From Notamacropus eugenii (Eukaryota; Chordata; Mammalia; Diprotodontia; Macropodidae), in contig NC_092878.1 of NCBI RefSeq assembly GCF_028372415.1, positions 565,501 through 629,500 of the forward strand: a stretch of DNA of 64,000 bases, in the 5' to 3' direction. The notes under the pieces were generated by a model that did no database searches, was not told where the DNA came from, and saw only the letters and a list, made by a program, of their open reading frames with translations. The position numbers and the translations under genes are program-made. Positions 1-11,843 of the stretch are shown here, piece by piece (positions within the stretch are counted from its first letter, which is position 1; every line of letters begins with the position of its first letter).

Positions 1-602
1 AGATTTATCCAGATTAGGCCCTTTGGGAGGCTTCATACAGTGCATAGTAGTCACTTAGCAAATGTCTATTGATTGATTGTGGTATAGATCCAAGCACCTT
101 CAGAGGAACCGCAGAATAGCAGCTCCTCTCCTTCTTTCCCCTAGCTGACATCAGTCATGCTTAGTTGGAATGCAAGTTAAATTCATTTATGTGAACCTCT
201 TACTATGAAAGTCCAGTCCATTATACAATGAAGCAACCATCATGCATATAATTAAATGCAGCAGATTTACTTCATATAAATCTCTTTTGATTACAGTACC
301 AATCTCATGTACACTCAATTACTCATCCAACGTGGCCATCTAGTAACTATTTTTTATAAGTTTAGAGAATGGAGCTGGTAAGTACAAGCTACTTACTTCT
401 CATTTGGGGGCTCCTGGTTTGCCATTTGGGTTTTGCTTGTTTATTTTTTTGAGGAGCATTTAGTATGATAGAAGGAAAAGGTATCTTCACCTTAAGGAGA
501 CTGAAGATCATGTAAGTCCAAAAAAAATGAATTCTGCGGCATATCAGTTGGGTATAATAGCAGCAGTAACGAGAGTAGCGGCAGTAATAGCTGACATCTA
601 TC

Positions 603-823
603 TAATGCCTATTGTATGCCAGGCACAGTGCTAAGCACTTTAGAAGTACAACAAACTTGGAAGGAGTTGCTATTATTATCCCTAATTTAAGGTAAGGAAA
701 TCAAAGCAAACGGAGATTGAGTGACTTGTCTAGGGTCACGCAGATAGTAAGCATATGAACCAAATGTGAACTTGGTTTGACTCCAGGCCCAGTGCTCTTA
801 CCATTGTACCACCTAGCTACCCC
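603..823 (-). repeat. CORE-SINE, antisense, with L2-like tail
   Basis: Reading the minus strand gives ggggtagctaggtggtac, a tRNA-like head, then tgcgtgaccctagacaag, then a tail like 'gtgcttagcactgtgcctgg'. Intronic, upstream of the first MYO5A exon seen here. Confidence 0.85.
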
Positions 824-918
824 AGCACCAGTATAGAAAGAAAGTCTGGATGGGATTATCATCCAGTAAACATGGAAGGATTCTTTATCACTCATTTTTT
901 ATTTCCATTGCATTTCAG

Positions 919-1032
919 CATGTACCCAAGCCAGGACACAGAAGAACTGACTCTACCCACAGCAGCAATGAATCTGAATATACATTTAGCTCTGAAATTA
1001 CAGAAACTGAAGACATTCCCTTGAGAATGGAG
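919..1032 (+). CDS. MYO5A: MYO5A exon: Ser/Thr-rich linker between coiled-coil segments
   Basis: The acceptor is ...catttcag and the donor GAG|gtgagt. The exon has 38 codons, phase 0 at both ends, running from [15 protein letters not shown] to EDIPLRME. It is rich in Ser, Thr, Glu and Pro, consistent with the PEST-like flexible linker in the myosin Va stalk. The preceding exon, expected to end ...MTLMV, is not present in 1-918, so it must lie upstream. Confidence 0.96.
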
Positions 1033-4000
1033 GTGAGTTTTATAGCATTGTGCCTGCTTTTCCAATGAAGTGTAGAATGTGACTACTCTTGCTCACATGA
1101 CAATTTTTATTGCTGCACTTAGTTTCCTTGGATAATGAGTGCATCGCCAAATGAAGTGGCGTACTGATACTTCATAAAAGTAGTGCGTGCTAATGTAAAT
1201 TGCACTACAAAGTTTACAAATTACTTTCCTTAGAATAACCTCGTGAGGTAGGTGGTACAAGTAATATTCTCCATATTTTGCAAAAGATGAAACTGACACC
1301 CAGAAGGCTAAAGGATTTCACAGATAATAAGTATCCGTTAGACTTGAACTTGGGTCTTCTGATCACAAGTTCAATACTCTTTCCATTATGCCAAAAGTTA
1401 TATCTATATCTACATATATGTATATCTACCTATCTATATATCTATATCTATCTATCTATCTATCTCTCTATCTGTCTGTCTGTCTGTCTATCTATCTATA
1501 TGGATGGATTTAATTTGAAAGAAAAATCCTCTCCTCTTATTTGACAATGAGCTCTTAGAAAGCAGAGATTTTTACCTTTTTTTGTATTCTCCGTGTGCCC
1601 GGCACATTGTAGGCACTTAGTGTATGCTTGTTTATTGTTTACAAATACCTTACAGACTCATTTACCACTCCCCATTCATGTTCAGATTTTGTATCTGAAA
1701 TAATTTAGGCTATGAGGGGCCATCCCAAGCACAGATTAATTATATACCATTCACAAATGTTAACTTATTACCTTGAAGTCACGTTCTGGATGTAGAGGGT
1801 TGAGCTGCTTGTGTTTAGGTATCGCTCTAGTTATTTGGCTAATAAAAAAAACAGTTGGGCTAACAAAACCATTGAGCCTGATGGATGACACTTGTTATAA
1901 ATGTAAATTTGTTCCATAGCAGTGCTTAGAAAATAATTTAGAAATGTTTCCTTTTATTTTTGTGTTTTGTATCATGAGCCGTGAAACCAAGGGAGCCTTT
2001 TGCAGTAACCTCAGAACTTTATTAAGTTCGGTATTGGGCTGTTCCAATCATTCATCAGCCCTCCCCTTTTTCAGTTCAACACTTCTATTTTTGTTTGGTT
2101 CAGACAAACTTCAGAATCAGAAAGAGATTAGTTCCAGAAATACTTTCAAAAAGAGCTGAACATCATTTTCCTTTCTTCTATCCATTTTACCTAGAAGAAA
2201 AATGCTCCTATTACAATATTTTGTTCAAAATAGAAAAAAAATCTCTTTAAAACAAGGAATTTTTTCTGTAAAATAGCCCTTCAGAAGTGACTGATTCCTT
2301 CTCCTAGAATGGATAATGACAATTCTTGTAAATAAGCATAGTGCTAAGCTCGTGTCATGTTCATGAAACTGTGTCATCCCTCATAAAGACTAAAAAATAT
2401 GTTATGATCCTAGTCTTCAAGGGGCTATCTGGAGTTTATACATTATTGTGGATGGAAAGAAAGAAAATCTAGGATGGTAAATCATGACCCAAACTCATGA
2501 AACAAATGAATTAGGGTTCAATATTTTTATTCCGAAAGAATTGTTTATATTATAAAAAGGCTTTTTAAGATTAATACTAAGGGCGGAAGTTCAGTTCTCG
2601 ACCATAAGAGGTCTACTTTCTGCTGGAAACTACCAGCCCAGCCAAGGAAAACATGCCTCACCAATACCCAGCATTGACACCAGAGCAAAAGAAAGAACTG
2701 TCTGATATAGCTCACCGAATTGTTGCTCCGGGCAAGGGAATCTTGGCAGCAGATGAGTCCACTGGTAGCATTGCAAAGTGGCTGCAGTCCATTGGAACTG
2801 AGAACACAGAGGAAAACCGGTACCTCTATAGGCATTTGCTTCTGACAGCAGATAATCAAGTGAACCCCTGTATTGGAGGTGTTATCCTTTTCCATGAGAC
2901 ATTCTACCAGAAAGCTGATGATGATTGTCCCCTCTCCAAAGTCATAAAGGAAAAGGGTGGCATTGTGGGCATCAAGGTGGACAAAGGTGTAGTGCCTCTG
3001 GCAGGGACCAATGGCAAGACTACCACCCAAGATCTGGATGGGCTGAGAGAGCGCTATGCCCAGTATAAGAAGGATGGAGCTGACTTTGCCAAGTGGCTTT
3101 GTGTACTGAAGACTGGGGATAATACACCTTCCTCGCTTGCCATCATGGAGAATGCCAATGTGCTGGCCTGATATGCTAGCATTGCCAGCAGAATGGCATT
3201 GTCCCCATCGTGGAGCCAGAGATCCTCCCTGATGGAGAACATGATCTGAAGCGTTGTCAGTATGTCACCGAGAAGGTCCTGGGTGCTTGTCTACAAAGCT
3301 CTGAGTGACCACCATATCTATCTGGAAGGGACCTTGCTGAAATCTAATATGGTCACCCCTGGCCATGCCTGTACCCAGAAATATTCACATGAGGAGACTG
3401 CAATGGCAACTGTAACTGCCCTTCACTGGACTGTGCCTCCTGCAGTCACTGGTATCACCTTCCTCTCTGAGGGTCAGAGTGAAGAAGATGCCTCCATCAG
3501 CCTCAATGCCATCAATACTTGCCCCTTGCACAAGCCATGGGCCCTGACCTTCTCTTATGGCCGAGCCCTGCAGGCATCTGCCCTCAAGACCTGGGGTGGA
3601 AAGAAAGAACATGTCAAGGCTGCCCAAGAGGAATATATTAAGCAGGCCATGGCCAATAGCCAAGCTGCTCAAGGCAATTCCAAGTGGAAAGTCAGGAGCT
3701 GCAGCCAGAGAGTCTCTCTTTATCTCTAACCATGCCTACTGACTGAAGTCAAGGCTTTCCACCTGGGTATGCCCTAACACTCCAGGCCATCCCATATAGT
3801 CCAGGAGGAGGCTGAGATCCCAGAGCTTTGTGCTGACCTTTCCCATCCCTCCTAATTTGGGTGGGATTGTTGCTCTCTGGTGAATCTAGTGACCCCTCCT
3901 CAGTCCACTTTTTCCAATAAACAACTATTTAACAAGGAAAAAAAAAATTAACACCAAGGATTTGTGTATGAGTCTACCTTCCATGACCCCAAATCCTGCC

Positions 4001-7000
4001 TCTTTTACTTGTCCAGTTTGGACTGAGCAAGAAGGACTTAGGAAAAGCTGGAGACATGATTATTTGTGAGTAAATGGCACCATGTCCTGAAAATACCCCA
4101 TGCTTAACTCAAGAATTTCCTCTCCAGAGCTCATCTTTATATGGATTTCAGTGGAGCACATGGGCTGTTAACCGGATGTTCCTTGCTTTTGCCATATAGT
4201 TGGTCCACTTTCTTTCCTGTTCAGACATTTCTCTGATGACATCTCCACCCCACCCCACCCCCAACCACCACATTGCTAAGGCAGCTAAGTAGAGTAAGTA
4301 GATAGATTTCTGTAAGGAAGACTCAAGTTCATATCCTACCTTGGACACTTGCCAGTCTTAGGACCCTGGACAGACCCTTTGTCTGCCTTATTTTCCTCAT
4401 CTATAAAATAGAGATGGTAATAGCCCCTACCTTCCAGGGTCTGTGTGAGGATGAATATAATATTTATAAAGGACATTGTGAATCTTGAAGTCCTACATAA
4501 AGTCAAGCTTAGAATAAAAATTCTTAATTGCTAGCATGTTATGTTGCTCCTTTGCTCTTTGGGTAATTGTGGCATTCCATGACTGATACCGAGGCACCCA
4601 AAGAGTGGAGTCATTAAAAAGCTGGGGCTTGCTGGATCATTTTGGTCATTTGATCTAAATAGTTACCTTTAGGTGTTTCTAGTTTTGTTTTTAATAGGAA
4701 AGGAAATTTTTATAAAATATTTAAAGAAAATTTTACTTTTATATATATCTCCCTTCCCCAACCCCTGTAAATCATTTCCCCTAAACATTAAGAGAAAAGA
4801 TCTTTTAAAAAAGAGAAGAAAATATGGAATGGCCCCAAGATACTTGTTTCTTGTTAGTGGTTTCTTTCTCTTATCTTAGTTGTACTCATACTTTAGAGTT
4901 TCCTCAAAAGCTGTTACCACCACCACCCACCACCCACCCCCCTACCCCTCCAAAGTCTTCCCTGACCTATAATGTTCCTTTATTCCTCCTGTAGACTCTA
5001 AGCCCCTGGAGGTGCAGAAATCCTCTTATCTAAACTGTCTTCACTACTGTGTTTTGTAAAATAGTAAGCACTTAAGAAATGCTGCTTAATTGTACACCTT
5101 TATTACCCCACTGATTTCTAGAATGTATACCTGGGTTTAGGAAGCAGTTTCTCTTGGGTGTATTGAAGGATATGTTTTGGCTGATACAGGTTCTACTTTC
5201 CTCTTTTCCTTTCAATAATTTTTCTTTTGATCCTCATTGTGATGACGTGTTTTGTGGTGCAGGAACCAAGTGAGAAGAAGGCACCTCTGGACATGTCCTT
5301 GTTCCTCAAGCTCCAGAAGAGGGTCACTGAATTAGAGCAGGAAAAGCAAGCCATGCAAGATGAACTGGACCGAAAGGAGGAGCAGGTGCTCCGAAGCAAG
5401 GCTAAGGTACCCACCATCAGTTGACGAGTGTCAACATTGCCCATCCAAACAAGCAGAGTAAACACAGTACCTCTGGAGTCTTACCTGGATGTCTGTCATC
5501 TCCCTTTAGAGAAAGGTTTCAAGGGAATACAGTTACCCTTCCCCCCAAATTAGTCACCAAACAGTAGTCATAGATTGGTATAGGATTCTTGATAAATATC
5601 CATCTGTGTCCTTCAGGATAAGTAAACATACCAAGAATTATGATTAAAGATCAAAGAAAACGTTGTCTTATTTTATTTTCTCCTAGGAAGAAGAAAGACC
5701 TCAAATTAGAGGTGCTGAACTGGAATATGAGTCACTCAAGGTAATTTTGACAGCTTTGAAAGCCAGAAAGAACTGTTGATAGATGAATAACCAAACTTTC
5801 CAGCTAGTTATAACAAGCATTTATTAAGTATTTTCTATGAACTAGGTGCTGCGCTAAGTGTAGGGGTACATGGAAAGGTGAAAACATTCCATGGTTATAA
5901 AGGATCTTACATTCTAATAGGTAAATAGGTATATTCAAGATACATGCAGAGAAAAAGAAAAGGAAGCATAGAGGGGTGGGTAAATCCTCCTATAGAAGAT
6001 GACATTTGAACTGAGTCTTGAAGTTAGTGATTTTAATAGGTAGAGGGGAGGAGACAAAGTTTTCTATGTATGGAGAGTATTCTCTGTGAAGGTTCTCTGA
6101 CAGGATGGGGAGTGTTTGTTTTAGGATCAGAAAGAAGATTGATGTAGTCAGATTATGAAGTGTGTGGAAAGGAGTAAAACATAAGAAGATGGGAAAGGTA
6201 GAAAGGAGATAGGTTATGTAAAGCTTTAAATGCTCTGCAAAGGACTTTGTATTTGATGCTGGAGGCAATAGGGAACCAGGGGAATGGCATGCTCATACTT
6301 TCAAAAAATCACTTGGGGGTAGCTAAGTGGAGGATGGATGAGAATGGGCAGAGATATGTCATGGGAATTAATTAAAAGTTTATTGTACTAGTCTTAATTT
6401 TTAATTATTATTTATTATTAATTATAATATTGTAAAGTGATAAGGGTCTGAACTAGCATAATGGCTGTGTAAATGGAGAAAAGGAGACGTATATGAAAGA
6501 TATTATAGAGGTAGAAGCAACAATACTTAGCAGTGGTTTAGATTTGTGGGATAAAATTGAGGAGTCAAGGATAACACCAGACTTGTGAACTTAGGGATCC
6601 ATTGCATAGAGATGATAATTGAACCTATGGGAATTGGCAAGATCACCAAAGATGATAATACAGAAGGAAAATAAGGCCTAGTACAGAAGTGTAGGGAGCA
6701 TTCATGCTTAGTGGGCATACCCTGGACAAAGATTCATCAAAAGAGACTGAGAAGAATTGGTAGGACAGGTAGGAGAAGAACAAAACCTAGAGAGGAGAGC
6801 GGATCCAGAAGCGGGTGTCAGTCTATTGATTCGCAGTGTGAGGTGCTGAAGAAATATCCAGAAGGGTGAAGGACTGAGAAAAGGTCAATAAATTTGGCAA
6901 TTAAGAGATCATTAGCAACTTTGGAGAGAGCAGCTTCAGTTGAATGAGACCAGAAGACAGACTAAAGTGAGTTTAGAAGTAAGAGGGGAGAAGTGGAGGT

Positions 7001-10000
7001 ACCTGCTGTAGACAGATTTCATAAGGATTTAGAAAGGAAAAAAAGATAGGGAATGACAACAGCTAAAGTTGGATCACACAATAGGGTTTTTTTCTTTTTT
7101 CTCTTTTTAAGAAAGAGGGAGTCATGGGAGGGATTATAGGCAGCAGGGAAGGAGAAATGGGGAGAGATTCACGATTAAAGAGAAGAGGGATAATAGTGCA
7201 GGCAGTCTCAGGGAAGGCAAGCGGGACTGGTTTCAAGATTGCATGGAATTGCTCTTGTCAATAAAGGCCAAGTCTTAGCCTCTTCATTTGACTATAGTGA
7301 AGGAGGAGATGAAAAGGGAAGAAGTAGAGCTCTTAGGAAATGGCTTCATTCATTTTTTGGTGAAATTCAAGGTCACCTCCTTAGCTGAGGAGAGGGGAAA
7401 AGGGCCATTCTGGAATGCTTGAAGAGAAATGGATGCCTGTCTCCTTCACATTTTCCTTAAAGAGATTTTTTTTTTGACCCAAGTATAAGACTTAACATTT
7501 ATCCTTTTTCAATTTCATCCTATTAGATTAAGTCTACAGAGCCTTGTTCTAGTATATTAGTCTTTTTGAATCCTGTCATCCAGTGCATAAGCTAACTCTT
7601 CTGGCTTTGTATCCTCTGCACATTTGATAAACATACCATCTTTGCCTTATCAGAGGTGTTGGTAATAATATTAAACATCATCAAGCTATGCACGGATCCC
7701 TGTGGTGCTCCATTGGAGACCTTCTAACCAAATTAGCAATGAACCATTCATGACTACTCTGAGTTCTGTCATTCAACCAGCTCAGTGGGTTCAAAAATTT
7801 CTCCTCTCCAAAGCACCTTATTAAAGGTTTTACAGCCTTTCATCATCTCTTAACAACTCGAGGGCTGTAACCAGCTTCCTTTCCTTTCTGTCAATAAAAA
7901 CTTGACCAGCCATACCTTTTCTTCCTCTAACTTGCTTTTGGACTCACCAGTTGTTTTATTTGCCTTGCTTTACAACTGTCTTCTCCTTTTACTCCTGAAT
8001 TCCTCTTTAGGCTCTATTTCTTAATGCTTTTTTCTTTTAGATTTTGCCCTTCTGAGTGATCTGTGTCTCTTCTCCTTCAAGTTGCTTTCCAGTGTATTAT
8101 TAAACTATCCCAAATTTCTCCTATCCAAATTCAATTCTCTGACCTTCTGCGCAAATTTAGATCCCTCAAAATGACCTTCAGAATTTTTCTCTTCATTTAG
8201 ATCAATTCCTTATTTCTTCTCCTGTTGCACTCTTTTACTGAAGCCAGAAAATCAGTTTCATTGAAAATTCTTTGTGCTAAACATTAAATAGAAATAGAGC
8301 CTAAACTTTTAAGTGTGTTATTTTCCCACATCATTTTTACCAAAGCCAGAAAGAGAGCACTGGTAAATATTTCAAGGAACTAACCATTTTGAACTTGTTA
8401 ACCGGAAGTAGTTTGTTCAACTTCATTTTTGGACTTTGGATAGAATCAAGAACCAGTCATTCTCTCTCGGGTTCTTCAGAATGGGGACAACCCAGGCCTA
8501 GACTGAATAGACAAATGTCACTATACACAAGAGCTGGCTTTTCAAGTCTGTGCTCCAACCACACCCTGGGCAGGCAGGCCTGGAACATAGTTTCCACTGG
8601 AATTTGGATTATAGACTATGAAGCAAACTACTGTTCACTTATTCAGTTCTGCTTAATGTACAACACCTTTAATTCCACCATACAGAGTTTCAGATGGACT
8701 GGAGGGAGGCATTTCCTCTTTAGCCATTTGAATATTACCATATTGTTCTTTCACAACATAATTCAAATATACCAACTTGAAGCCAGTATGCAAACAATAT
8801 GCGAATCTTAATGGTATGACTTTATTTTTTGTAGCGTCAAGAACTGGAATCAGAAAATAAGAAACTAAAGAATGAGCTGAATGAGTTACGTAAAGCCCTC
8901 AGTGAAAAGGGTGCTCCAGAAGTGACTGCTCCAGGTGCTCCTGCCTACAGAGTCCTCATGGAGCAGCTGACTTCAGTCAGTGAAGAACTGGACGTTAGAA
9001 AAGAGGAAGTGCTTATCCTGAGATCTCAGCTGGTGAGCCAGAAAGAGGCTATCCAACCTAAGGTAAGTGCTAGCAGAGAGGTCAGGTGTCCCAAGTCAGC
9101 CTGCCCACCAAATCACAAAGAAGAAGAAATTGTCACCCCAATTCCCCTACTTCCTGTCTCTTGGAAGATGTATCTTAATAGATTTATCCTTGGCTGGATC
9201 TTCTGTAACCAGAATAGAGCAGGTGAAAAAAAAGACATTTTTTTTTTAAGCTGGTCAGGGAACATGTAAAATCCTAAATCATATGGAAAGTTTCATAGAG
9301 CATGCTTATAAGAAAAGTCCTTTTAAAGTGAAGTCTTCTGTAGCATTCTTACTTGAGGGAATTTTCATGTTAAAAATGTTGACATCAGTAGAATGACTCA
9401 TAACCTTCTGTGGGAGGTATTAAAAATGAATTTTAAAATCTGCCACTTGGTTATGCTAATGGAATTCTCCATGGACCTTTTTATTGTTTCGCTTTTAAAG
9501 GTAATATTTGAAAATGAATCAGTGTTGAAATAGGAAGTCCAATTAGCAGCGTGTTACATAAGTTTATGTGAGAAGTGATTTTTAAGCTTCTTGAAGGCAA
9601 GAACTGTGGTGTCCACAGAAAATGCCTGATAAATGTGTGTTGAGTAAAAAAAGAAAATGAATTCATGTATATATCTTAACAAGTATATTAACCTAGTACT
9701 GCTAACTAGAAACTATGGCAGAAGAACCATTATCCAAAGCATTTAAGAAGACTTTCTGCATATTTTACTGAAGCATCATAGAAAGTAAAATAAGCTTAGT
9801 TCCTGACCCTAGGAGATCTTACTTAAAATCTAAAATGACTTATATGCTTAGTCATTATTGCTGGGGATTTTGATAGAGGTAGTGTTCTATCATGTGTTTG
9901 TGATACCCATAAAAATACATGATATCCTTTCTTGTGAATGGTATCTGGCACCAATGATCTTTGGGCTGATCACTGGGAAATAACCAGTTCTAAAACTCAG

Positions 10001-11775
10001 AATTCTGACTATACAGTCGTGGGGGAAAGAAATCCCAAAGATAAAGAGACAGCTCAGGTTAAAAAACAAACTTGTTTCTGAGACCTAGATTGCAAGGATA
10101 TAAAAGAAGCGTGATGTCCATCTGCGGGTTTTGTTCTTCAATGTGATTATGGTCATTTTCCTGCTATTTTTGTGTTCTAAGAGTCTTTGGTATTTATTTG
10201 TAGAAGTAAGAGCTTATTTTCTTCTTTTATGCTTGCCAATTTGTGATTTCCAGGAGGACAAGGTAATCATAAAGGGTTTTTTTAAAAAAATAAATTGAAA
10301 TATCTCCCTTTAATCCTCATTTCAGTTTACAAATACTTTTTACATGTGAAATGAAATAGATGTTTCCAGTTAAATTTATCAAAAAAGAAGATCCTCATAA
10401 ATCAAAAACTATTTTTTGATCAACTCTCATTTCTTAATGGTAGTTTATGGAGAACTATGGGTAATGAGGGACTCCAGTTCAGGTCATAGATTATTTCCTC
10501 CACCACAGTACCATGGATGTCTTTCTATCAATTGTTAGTGCATGGTACACAGTAGTCAATAAATGTTTCAGTAAATTGGATATTAGTTGGGAACTCACAG
10601 GGCTGAGTATAGGTTCTTAATCTGAATTATACTCTGTGAAAAATGTATGTTCTCCTAACCTTTCAATTCCACCAACTCCACATTGGTTAGAAGCAGAGCC
10701 TGGTATGCTAAGCTAAAGTTTTTCTTCTTCTACTGAGATTACCATTCTCCTTAACCTAATGGCTACCATTACAGAAGATCTTCCTGATGGAGATTATACA
10801 GTCATGGCTGTTCAGATGTTAGTTGGGTGCTACTTAGATAGCACAACTTTTCCTGTTGTGTTCTACTTTTTAAAAGTATAAAATGTCAGCCAACTTTGGT
10901 ATCACAGTCTGCCAGGTAGAAGCTTCTAGAATGATATGAGATGAGTAACGTGTTTTCATTTAAGACTCAATATTTCTGTAGGCTTTTTAAAATTCATTCC
11001 AAGTGGTTGGAACACAATAGAAAGAAAAATAAACAATAATAATGGAGCCTTTTATTTTGTAGATTCAGTTAGATTGTTAATTCCTGTTTATGCTAGGTCA
11101 CTTTTCAGTATCCTCTTGATTAAAGTGCATATGTACTCTGTAGAAGCAAACAAATGATTCTCCATATAGGAATAGTGACTGCTCTGATGTGTTTCAGTTC
11201 TTTGAGACTTCCATTTCACTATCATTATTGAGCATGGAATAGCAGTGGTAGAAGCCAAACAAGGCAGGTCATCCAATAAAGTGTTAGTCATGGATAATGG
11301 GACAAAGTCTAGACAGGTGGGTGTAATACCAAGGGAGTTTGACAGTGGGTAAGAGGCAAATATCTAGGAAGTCAGATTGACATTAAGGATGTCCCGAGGT
11401 AGACAGATAGTAGCTGACCCTGCTGATAGGAAGTGAATGACAAAGAGGGAATAGAAGAAGTCTGATGGAGACAAGCAACAAGGCTTTGGTATCAGAGGGG
11501 TCTGGCAGTAGGTGGTGGGGTTCAGGAACAGGTCTTTAGTTTTGGAGAAGATGATGAAAACAAGACAGGACCACAGCCTCAGAGGAATTGTGAGTGCAAC
11601 CAGGGTGCCAAGATAGGGATAAAATTACTGGAATGGTGCTTGAGACAGAGACTTGGTCATGGGAGTAAAGCAAGAGTCTAGTAGGTCGACTCAAGAGTAG
11701 TGTCAGATTGGAACCCATTGCTATTGAGCTAAATAATACATATAGATCCATAGATCTCACTTTTGGGTGTTTGCC

Positions 11776-11843
<68 letters not shown>

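Noticed and set aside
2545-3030. 161-codon minus-strand frame
   Set aside because: It is the antisense shadow of the ALDOA retrocopy.
3262-3742. Open frames resembling an intact C-terminal aldolase gene
   Set aside because: They are parts of the same broken ALDOA retrocopy, without introns and with an A-tail.
8389-8811. 140-codon open frame upstream of exon A
   Set aside because: It has no match to myosin V, ends before the exon A acceptor and resembles no protein family; AT-rich intron can yield this by chance.
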